Source: Solimonas sp.
GTDB lineage: Bacteria > Pseudomonadota > Gammaproteobacteria > Nevskiales > Nevskiaceae
Assembly (NCBI GenBank): GCA_030149365.1
Contig: JASBRP010000036.1
Location: 1 to 60,484 of the forward strand
Length of the DNA stretch: 60,484 nt
Direction: 5' to 3'
Position 1 is the stretch's first letter, and each line of letters opens with the position of its first letter. Both the position numbers and the translations under genes were made by a program. Below the pieces are notes generated by a model, which did no database searches, was not told where the DNA came from, and was given only the letters and a program-made list of their open reading frames with translations. Positions 17,724-28,100 of this stretch are shown here, one piece after another.

Positions 17724-18916
17724 GCGGCCACGGATCCGCGCCCATCCTGCTCGCCACCGAGCTGGGGAACGGGCAGGGGCATCTTGCGCCCATCGGCACC
17801 GTTGCTGCGCACCTGGCCGGCCGCGGCCAGCGCTGCCTGCTGGCCACGCACCAGCCCGAGATGGCGGAGTCACTGGGCCTGTACCGCTACGCCGCCATCC
17901 TGCCGGCACCGGTTGGCACCGCCGGCATCCAGTCCGTGCCGGTGCAGGCCAGCTACGTCAGCCTGCTGCACAACTGCGGCTGGCATGGCACGGTCGCCCT
18001 CGCGGGGCGTCTGCGTGCCTGGTGCTCGCTGCTGCAGCTCAGCGGTGCCCGCGCCCTGTTGGTCGATCATGCGCCGACGGCGCTGCTGGCCGCACGCGTG
18101 CTGGGGTTGCCGGCCGCCGCACTGGGCACCGGGTTCTGCCTGCCGCCGCTACAAAGCCCGTTCCCGGCCTACCCCACGGTGTCGGCTCGCGAGCAGCGGC
18201 TGCGTGACAACGAGTCCCACGTCCTCATGGTGGCCAATGCCGCACTGGCCGCACTGGGGGCAGAACCCCTGCCGAACCTGCAGTCCCTGTTCGCCGGCGT
18301 GGAACTGGGCCTCAAGACCTACGCCGAGCTGGATCACTACGGAATCGCACGCGATGCCCAATATCTCGGCCTGCCGGATTTCTCCTCCGGCCTCGCGGTG
18401 GAGTGGGGCGCAGTCCGCGAGCCGCGGTTGTTTGCCTACCTGCGCGCCGGCGATGGCCTGGAGGCGCTGCTCGCCGCACTTCATGCGACCCCGGCCCAGG
18501 TCGCCGTGCGCCTGGCTGACGTGCCGCGATCGGTCGTGGCCCGCTACGAGCGCCCGGGCATGCGTATCCTGGAGAGCAATATCTGGCTGCGGCAAGCACT
18601 GGAAACCTGCGATGCCTTCGTCACATCGGGCTCCCACGGTGCCGTGGCCGAGGCACTACTTGCCGGCAAGCCCTGCCTGATCCAGCACTTCCACACGGAA
18701 CAGCGGCTGATGGCCAGGCGTGTCGCGGCATTCGGCGCCGGCCTGGGCTTGGCCGCGGGTCAGCCGGAGTCCTTCCGGCCCGCATTGCAGCAACTGCTGG
18801 AAGACACCTCGCTGCATCAGGCCGCACAGCAGTTTGCAGCCCGCTACGCCGGCGTGGACCGGAAGCAGATCCTGCCGCGCTGGGTGGAGGGCTGGATGGA
18901 GAAGCTCGCCGCCTGA
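17720..18916 (+). CDS. GT-B-fold glycosyltransferase, UGT/MGT-like
   Basis: A 398-aa soluble protein with two Rossmann-like halves. The N-terminal half is acceptor-side (GNGQGHLAPIGTVAAHLAGR). The C-terminal half is donor-side, where FVTSGSHGAVAEALLAGKP and a following QHFHTEQ correspond to the nucleotide-sugar-binding signature of GT1/GT28 enzymes. No membrane segment is seen. It overlaps the GNAT-like gene by 4 bp, so the two are coupled. By position it may glycosylate the adhesin or an envelope glycolipid; this is inference. Sugar donor and acceptor cannot be told from sequence. Confidence 0.8.
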   Translation: MSGHGSAPILLATELGNGQGHLAPIGTVAAHLAGRGQRCLLATHQPEMAESLGLYRYAAILPAPVGTAGIQSVPVQASYVSLLHNCGWHGTVALAGRLRAWCSLLQLSGARALLVDHAPTALLAARVLGLPAAALGTGFCLPPLQSPFPAYPTVSAREQRLRDNESHVLMVANAALAALGAEPLPNLQSLFAGVELGLKTYAELDHYGIARDAQYLGLPDFSSGLAVEWGAVREPRLFAYLRAGDGLEALLAALHATPAQVAVRLADVPRSVVARYERPGMRILESNIWLRQALETCDAFVTSGSHGAVAEALLAGKPCLIQHFHTEQRLMARRVAAFGAGLGLAAGQPESFRPALQQLLEDTSLHQAAQQFAARYAGVDRKQILPRWVEGWMEKLAA

Positions 18917-19025
18917 GTGCGCCACTCCACAGGGCACCATCCACCGCCACTTGAGCCGTGATCGAGGGCTTTCCTGCTGTTTGGGCGTTCCGCTTCGGTG
19001 GGGCGCTGCGCCGTTCAATCCAGGC

Positions 19026-19062
19026 CTCCGACTAAAGTACTAGGACTACTCGCGGATACCGC
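19026..19062 (+). promoter_or_regulatory. shared promoter element, copy 2 (adhesin gene)
   Basis: CTCCGACTAAAGTACTAGG, then CGGATACCGC at the same offset as in the copy at 15644-15680 (27/37 identity, no gap). It ends 57 bp before the adhesin ATG. The palindrome is weaker than in copy 1 (GAC/GTAC arms). Confidence 0.6.
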
Positions 19063-19119
19063 CAGAAACGCCGGACGCCGATCCTTGCGTGCAAATCACG
19101 AATGCAGGGAGCGCTCGCA

Positions 19120-22100
19120 ATGAACCATATCCACAAGATCGTCTGGAGTAGGGCATTGCAGTGCCTGGTGGTGGCCTCGGAGCTGGCCCGTAGCCACGGC
19201 TCGGGTGGCGCGAGCGTCGGTACCGTAGCCCCCGCCCAGCGCTCGGCTGTCGTGCGGCTTGGCGCCTGGGCCCTGGCGCTGCAACTGGCATTCCCGTTGA
19301 TGGGATACGCACCGCCGGCCATGGCAGAGGAATGCCGGTTGAACGATGTCGCCAACAACGGCGGCAGCAATGGTTCGGGGACCGATTCGCTGGCCTGCGG
19401 CAAGGACAATATCGCCAGCGGTGCCGACAGCACCGCGGTGGGTTCCAAGAGCGATGCCACCGGGCAGTTCAGTAGCGCCTTCGGAGCCGACAGCCAGGCC
19501 ACGAACACCCGCGCTACCGCGATAGGTACGAGCAACGTCGCTTCCGGTGCCAGCAGCACCGCGGTGGGCGACGGCAACCGCGCGGGTGGAGCCAACAGCA
19601 CCGCGCTCGGCCACGCCAGTATCGCTTCCAGTGTCAGCAGCCTCGCGGTTGGCGACGATAGTGCCGCGAGCGGAAGCTACAGTGCGGCCGTGGGCTACGA
19701 CAGTACCGCCGTTGGCAGCCGCAGCCTGGCAGTGGGCAGCCGTGCCACCGCCAACGCCGACTTCTCGGTGGCAATCGGCAATTCCGATGTGGCCGCCACG
19801 GGCGCACGTGTCGGCACCGGTGCCACTGCCGGCATCGCCATCGGGCGCGATGCGGCGGTGGGGAACAATGCGACGAACGCCATCAGCCTGGGTACGAATG
19901 CCGATGCTACGGCCGCCGGCGCCATCAGCCTGGGCCTGGATGCCAGTGCTTCTGGCGTAAACAGCCAGGCCCTTGGTAGCAACAATCGGGCGACCGCGTT
20001 GGGCAGCACTGCCGTGGGCCGCAGCAACGTGGCTTCCGGTGACTACAGTTCGGCGCTGGGTGCGGGCAGCACCGCCAGCGGTCTTCGTGGCACGGCCATT
20101 GGTGCCGCGAGCACGGCGGCGGCAGATTTTTCGCTGGCGATCGGCAACGCCGACGCGACCGGGAATGGTGCGCGCGTGGCCGCTGGCGCAACCAACGGCA
20201 TCGCCATCGGTCGCGATGCTTACGTGACGTCATACGGAGTTGATGCGATGGCCCTTGGTTTGTATAACCGGGCCGCCAACGTGGCTGGCTCCGCCGTTGG
20301 CTACGCCAATTACGCTTTTGGCGAGAGCAGCTCCGTATTCGGCAACTCGAACGTTGCCACTGGCTCGAACGGTTCCGCCTTTGGATTCGGGAATGATGCT
20401 TCGGGAACAGATAGCAGCGCTTTTGGAAATTCGAACGAGGCTAGAGGCGACAGAAGTGTCGCGATGGGGTACAGAACTGTCGCTGTGCATTCGAACAGCG
20501 TGGCCCTCGGCTCCAACGCCCAGGCTTATGGAGGAAACTCTCTGGCGATTGGCATGATGTCGGCTGATGCGTACGGCGGATTCGGTGCATACAGTGCCGG
20601 TACGGGTAGCATCGCGATCGGCAGCCTGGCGGGCGCGGCCGGGAACAGTTCCATCGCTTTTGGCAACGCGGCAATGTCACTCGCCGAAGGAGCCATCGCC
20701 CTCGGCAACCAGAACTTCGCTGGGCTCTACTCGATGGACCCGGAGACCGAAGAGATTGTCATCACGGGTATTGATGCCATCGCCTTCGGCTCGCGCAACG
20801 GCGCCTACGGCGATTACAGCATTGCGATGGGCCTGGGCAACAGCGCCTACGGCACGTCGAGCCTCGCCTGGGGTACGGGCAACCTGGCGGACCTGGATGG
20901 CGCCATCGCCATCGGCATGGAGAATGAATCGCTGGGCGAACAGAGTGTCGCTATCGGCGTATACAACGAGGCGACGAACGAGGACGCCGTCGCTATGGGC
21001 CACAGCAATACGGCCGATGGTAATGACAGCAGTGCCGTAGGCGTCAATAACTTTGCCGGTGGCGAAGACAGCAGCGCCTTCGGCTTCGACAACACCGCGA
21101 CCGGCATCGACAGCTCGGCGATGGGTCACCAGAACGTCGCCAGCGGCACCGCCAGCAGCGCCCTGGGCTACCAGAACTCTGCTGCGGGCAACTACAGCGT
21201 GGCGGTGGGCGCCAATGCCAACGCCAACGCCGACCATTCCGTCGTGATCGGCTCGGGGCTGGATACCGACGCAGGCCCCACGGTCGCCGCGGGTGCCTCC
21301 AGCGGCATCGCCATCGGCCGCAACGCCAGCGTCGCCGCGGCCGGGGTCAACTCGATCGCCATGGGCGCCTTGGCTGCGGTATCCGGAGCCAACTCGATCT
21401 CGCTGGGCTCCAGCGCGGCAGCCAGTGGTTTGCGCAGCACGGCGATCGGCACCTACAGCAATGCCGCCGCGCAGGACTCTGTGGCCATCGGCCAGGCCAG
21501 CAGCGCGGCCACCGGCGCGCGCGTGGCTGCCGGCGCCACCAATGGCGTTGCGATCGGCCGCAACGCCGCGGTGGCAGCGACCGGAGCCAACGCGCTCGCC
21601 ATTGGCAGCGATGCCGCGGCCTCGGGAAGCCAGAGTGTCGCCGTGGGCTACTCCAACTCCGCCACGCAGAACGTCTCCAGTGCCTTGGGCAGCGACAACA
21701 CCGCTTCAGCTCAGGGAGCCAGCGCGGTCGGCGCGCGAAACGTCGCCAGCGGCCAGAATGCTTCGGCGCTGGGCTTCACCAGCACCGCATCGGGCCTCTA
21801 CAGCACCGCCGTGGGCGCACACAGCCAGGCGGCTGCGGAGTACTCGCTGGCCATTGGCAACTCCGACGACCCGGCCGCCGGCGCCCGCGTCGTCGCCGGC
21901 GCCACCAGCGGTATCGCCATCGGCCGCAATGCCTCCGTAACCGCGACAGGCATCAATGCCATCGCCTTCGGCAGCGGCGCCTCCGCCACGGCGGCCGGCA
22001 GCGTCGCACTCGGCCAGGGTTCTGTGGCAGACGTCGCCAACACGATATCGGTTGGCAATACCACGACGCAGCGCCGCATCGCCAACGTAGCGGCCGGCAC

Positions 22101-25100
22101 CGCCGGTACCGACGCGGTGAACAAGGCCCAGCTCGACGCGGCCATCGCCGCGGTGGATGAGTGCGTGGCCGGCACCGGCGCCGGCTCGCTGGTCTGCGGT
22201 CCTTCCAACGTGGCCTCGGGAACCAACAGCCATGCCGTCGGCAGCAACAACCAGGCGACGACGACCGGCGCCAGCGCCTTCGGCCGCAGCAATGTGGCTT
22301 CCGGTGCGTTCAGCACCGCGGTGGGTGCGGGCAGCACGGCCAGCGGTGCGCGCGGTACGGCCATGGGTGCGGCCAGCACCGCAGCCGCTGACTATTCGCT
22401 GGCCATCGGCAATGCGGACACCACGGCTGGCGGTGCGCGCGTCGTCGCGGGGGCCACCAACGGCATCGCTATCGGCCGCAACGCCGAGGTGACGGCGACG
22501 GGCGTGGATGCCATGGCCCTCGGCTCGGCTACCGTGGCCACGGGGTTGAAAGCGACGGCTGTCGGGGCGGAAAGCCGGGCCACGGGAGCCAACAGCGTCG
22601 CGCTGGGTTCCGGGAACGCCGCCAGTGCGTCGGCCAGCGCGGCCGTCGGTTCCAGCAACGCTGCTTCTGGCACGGCGTCCGTGGCAGTGGGTGTGTCGAA
22701 CGAGGCCACCGGGAACAATGGCGTGGCCATGGGTCTGTCGAATGACGCGACGGCCAATTTCAGCTCCGCCCTGGGCTTTACCAATGTGGCTAGCGGCGTA
22801 CAAAGCACCGCCGTGGGCGCCCGCAACACGGCCTCCGGTACGGGCAGCGCGGCCATGGGCTCGAACAGCCAGGCCGCCGCGGCTTACTCGCTGGCGATCG
22901 GCAGCTCTGATGTCGCCGGTACCGGCGCGCGTGTGGTGGCCGGCGCCACCAACGGCGTTGCCATCGGCCGCAATGCCAGCGTGGCGGCGGCAGGCCTGGA
23001 TTCCATCGCCTTCGGCACCAACGCCAGCGCGACAGCGGCGGGCAGCGTAGCCCTGGGCCTGGGTTCGGTTGCCGACGTAGCCAACACGGTGTCCGTGGGT
23101 TCCTCCACCAGCCAAAGACGCATCGTCAACGTAGCCGCCGGCACGGCTATCACGGATGCGGTCAACAAGGGTCAGCTCGATGCCGCCATTGCCGGCATCG
23201 AAGGTGGCTCCGGTCTGTGCGCGGTCGGCGGCGGAACGGATTCCATCACCTGCGGCACCGGCAATACGGCCAGCAACAACTACAGCTCCGCGTTTGGCAC
23301 CCGCAACACGGCCAGCGGTACTTACAGTTCCGCTCTCGGCTACAACAACACCGCCTCCGGCACGTTCAGCACCGCCGTGGGCTACAACAGCGTGGCTTCG
23401 AGCGACTCCAGCACGGTTGTCGGCCGCGGTAGCTCCGCTACGGGCCAGCGCAGCAGTGCTTTCGGCTCCGGCTCAGTGGCTTCCGGAGTCGCCAGCGCAG
23501 CTATGGGCAGCAACAGCAGTGCCCTGGCAGACCGCTCGCTGGCGATCGGCGCGTTCTCGGGTGACCCCTACGGTGGATTCGGCGCACGCGTACGGAGCAA
23601 TGCGGTCGAGGGTATCGCGATCGGCAGCCAGGCCTCCGTCGTCAGCGAAGGCGCCATCGCCATCGGCCGCCAGAGCGTCGCGGGCCTGGTAGAGGTCGAC
23701 TCCGTTACGGGTGAGGAGATCGTGAGCGGCGAGGATGCTATTGCCATCGGTACGCGCAATACCGCCGAGGGCGATTTCACCATCGCGTTTGGTCTGGACA
23801 ACCAGGCTGAGCTTGAAAGCGACATCGCCATTGGCCTTGGAAACAGGGCGAGCGGAGGTGAGAGCAGTGCCTTTGGCCGAGATAACGACGCAAGTGGCTC
23901 CAACAGCAGTGCCTTCGGCAACGAGAATGACGCCCGTGGGCTGTCCAGCAGCGCTTTCGGTTATGAGAACAATGCGAGCGGCGACCGCAGCTCGGCGATG
24001 GGGCACGACAACGTCGCCAGCGGGCTGAATTCCTCCGCAATGGGCTTCAGGAGCGCGGCATCGGGTGCTTATGGCACCGCAGTGGGTGCGAACAGCGAGG
24101 CAGCCGCGGACTACTCGCTGGCCATGGGTAACTCCGACACCGCGAGCAGCGGTGCACGCGTTGCTGCCGGCGCCACCAACGGCATCGCCATCGGCCGCAA
24201 CACCAGCGTGACCGCGGGCGCGGGCTCGGACGGCGTCGATGGCATCGCTATCGGCGTCGATTCGTCGGCACGGGCGGATTCGGCGTTGGCGGTCGGTCAG
24301 CAGAACACGGCTTCCGGCGTCGTCAGCGTGGCGGTCGGTAACGAGAACGTCGCTTCCGCACTGCGCAGCACAGCCATCGGCGCGCAGAACACGGCAGACG
24401 GACAGCAGAGCCTTGCCGTAGGACGGAGCAACTACTCCACGGGCAACGATAGTGCCGCGGTGGGTCAGGGCAATGAATCGCTTGGCTACGCGAGCGCCGC
24501 GATGGGCTTCCTAAACAAGGCGGAGGGGGAGGCCGGTTCCGCTTTCGGCTATCGCAATTCGGCATCTGGTGAGCAAAGCACCGCTGTCGGCGCCAATAGC
24601 ACGGCCAATGGTGCCCAGTCGACCGCCATCGGTGCTTACAGCACGGCCAATGCTGACGGCTCCATCGCGATCGGCAGCAGCAACGAGACCGATGGCACCG
24701 GCGGTGCGACCGTGGATGGCAGCGCGGTACGTGGCGCCGCCATTGGCAACAACGCGACGGTCGGGGCCGGTGGGGTTGATGCCATCGCCTTCGGCACCAA
24801 TGCCAGCGCGACGGCGGAATCCGCCACGGCCCTGGGCCACGACAGCGTGGCCAGCGGCAAGCAAAGCACCGCGTTGGGTTACAAGAATGCGGCGCAGGGC
24901 CTCGCCTCGGTTGCGGTGGGTACGCAGAACACGGCGGCTGATGCCTCCAGTGCGCTCGGCCTCGGGAATGTGGCCAGCGGCTTGGCCAGTGTCGCCGTCG
25001 GCTCCAACAACATGAGCTCCGGCAACACTGGCGTGGCAGTGGGGCTCGTCAACACCGCCAGTGGCCTGCGCGGATCCGCGCTGGGCATCGCCAGTACGGC

Positions 25101-28100
25101 GGCGGCGGAGGACTCCCTGGCCATTGGCAGCGCGGGCTCCGCGGCCAGCGGTGCGCGCGTGGCGGCGGATTCCGCTCGCGGCATCGCCATCGGCAACAAT
25201 GCGAACCTGAAAGGCGGGGCGGATTCCGTCGCCCTGGGAACCAATGCATCGGTAGCGGCAGCAGGTAGCGTAGCGCTGGGCCTGGACTCGGTCGCCAACG
25301 TGGCGAACACAGTGTCCGTGGGTTCTGCCACCAACCAGCGCCGCATCGTCAACGTCGGTGCCGGCTCGCTGGTCGCCGGCAGCACGGATGCGGTCAACGG
25401 CAGCCAGCTTCGTGGCCTCAGTGAAACCCTGAGCAGCGCGCTCGGTGGCGGCGCGGCCGTGAACGCCGATGGCAGCTTCGTGGCTCCTACGTTCAACGTT
25501 GCCGGTACCGACTACAGCAACGTCAACGGTGCGATCGAAGCACTGGAGACCCTGGCTGGAACCGGCAGCACGCTGGGCGTCTCCTACGACGATGCCAGCC
25601 GCAACACCATCAGCCTGCAGGGTGACAGCGGCACGACCCGCATCACCAACCTGACGGCGGGCACGCTGGCCGCGGACAGCACGGATGCGGTCAACGCCGG
25701 GCAGCTCTTCGATACCAACCAGGACGTGGCCCAGAACAGCAGCGACATCACCGCCCTGGATGGCCGTGTCGATACGGCGGAGACCGACATCGGTACGCTG
25801 CAGACTGACGTCGGCGGCCTGCAAACCACGGTGGGTACGCACACCACGCAGATCGGTGCGCTGGATACCCGCGTGACCGCCACCGAGGATGACCTCACTG
25901 CCCTGGATGGCCGCGTCGATACGGCGGAGACCAGCATCGGCACGCTGCAGACGGACGTCGGCGGCTTGCAGACCACGGTGGGTACGCATACCACGCAGAT
26001 CGGCGCCCTCGACACCCGCGTCACCACGGCAGAGAGCAACGTCAGTGCCCTGCAGACCACGGTAGGCCAGCACACCACCGGTATCGGCGGGCTTGCGCAG
26101 GCCCTGGGCGGCGGCGCCTCGGTGAACGCCGACGGCAGCATTGCGGCGCCGACCTACAACGTGGGTGGTGCCAACTACGACAACGTCGGTTCCGCCGTGG
26201 AAGCGCTGGAAGCGCTGGCGGGCGCCGGCAGCGCGCTTGGCGTGTCCTACGACGATGCTGGCCGCAACACCATCAGCCTGCAGGGTGACAGCGGCTCCAC
26301 CCGCATCACCAACCTGGCGGCCGGCACGCTGGCTGCAGGCAGCACGGATGCGGTCAATGCCGGGCAGCTCTTCGACACCAACCAGGACGTAGCCCAGAAC
26401 AGCAGCGACATCGCCACCCTGGATGGCCGCGTCGATACGGCGGAGACGGATATCGGCACGCTGCAGACGGACGTCGGCGGCCTGCAGACCACAGTGGGCA
26501 CCCATACCACGCAGATCGGCGCGCTGGATACCCGCGTGACCGCCACCGAGGATGGCCTCACTGCCCTGGATGGTCGCGTCGATACCGCGGAGGCCGACAT
26601 CGGCTCTTTGCAGACGGACGTCGGTGGTTTGCAGACCACGGTGGGTACGCATACCACGCAGATCGGCGCGCTCGATACCCGCGTGACCGCGACCGAGGAT
26701 GACCTCACAGCCCTGGGTGGCCGCGTCGATACCGCCGAGACGGATATCGGCACGCTGCAGACGGATGTCGGTGGCCTGCAGACCGACGTCACCTCGCTCG
26801 GTGATCGCGTCACCACCACGGAAACCGACATCGGCGACCTGGAGGGCCGTGTCGACACCGCAGAGGACACCCTCAGTCAGCATACGACCGAGATCGCCGG
26901 TCTCGATACGAGACTGGGCTCGGCAGAGACCAGTATCGTCACCCTGGACGGCCGCATCACCGCCAACGCCAACAGCGCGGCAGGCCTGGCGCAGGCCCTG
27001 GGCGGCGGTGCTGCGATCAACGCAGACGGCAGCATCCAGGCACCGAGCTACAGCATCGGTGGCAACGCCTACAGCAACGTCGGTGATGCCTTCGGCGCGC
27101 TCGAGGGGCTGGCGGCCATCGGCAATCCGCTGGGGGTTGCCTATGACGATGCCAACCGCAACACGCTGACCCTGCAGGGTGCCAGCGGCGCTACCCGCAT
27201 CACTCGCGTCGCCGCCGGAAACCTGGCCGCCGACAGCAGCGATGCGGTGAACGGCGCACAACTCCACGCCACCAACCAGAGCGTCGCGCAGAACGCCGCC
27301 AATGTGGCAGGCCTTGAAAGCCGCGTGAATGCTGCCGAATCCGATATCGCACAGAACAGCACCGATATCGCGGCCCTGGGCGACCGGGTCAGCACCAACG
27401 AGTCCGCCATCGACGACCTGGGTAGCCGGGCCGACGCGGCGGATGCCGGTATCGCCGCCAACGCTGCGGCCATTGCCGCGGTCGACGGACGCGTGGATGC
27501 CGCAGAGGCGGACATCGCCGCAGTGAATGGGCGGGTGGACGCGGCGGAGCAGCAGATCGGCGACCTGGATACGCGCCTGGGCGCCAACGAGGCTGCCACG
27601 GCACAGAACACCGCGGATATCGATTCGCTGCAAACGGCCACCACGCAGAACAGCGCGGATATCTCCGCACTGGAATCCACCACTGCCCAGAATACGGCGG
27701 ACATCGAAGCCAACACGGCGGCAATCGGCGTGCTGGATTCGCGGGTGGATGCCGCGGAAGCCGACATCGCACAGAACACCGCAGACATCAGTGCGCTCGA
27801 CACTCGCGTGGTCTCGGTGGAAGCGGATGTAGCCGCGATCTCCGGCGACGTGAGCGAGATGGGCGATCGCCTCGACACCGTCGAGAGCGACGTCATCGAG
27901 GTGGACAACCGCGTGACCGTGGTGCAGAACGCCGCCAATGCGGCACAGACCACCGCCAATACGGCGCTGGCCCGTGCCGATGAGGCCCTGGCGTTCTGCG
28001 GTCCGGGTGGCGGCGCGGATTCCGCCAACTGCGGCGTGCGTAACGACGCGAGCGCCGACGGCGCCACCGCGATGGGCGTGGACAATGCGGCCAGCGGTGA

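Noticed and set aside
15754..18916. RiPP or peptide-antibiotic cluster (ATP-grasp plus acetyltransferase)
   Set aside because: No precursor-like short frame, leader peptide, protease or exporter is next to the operon; the adhesin context is a better fit.
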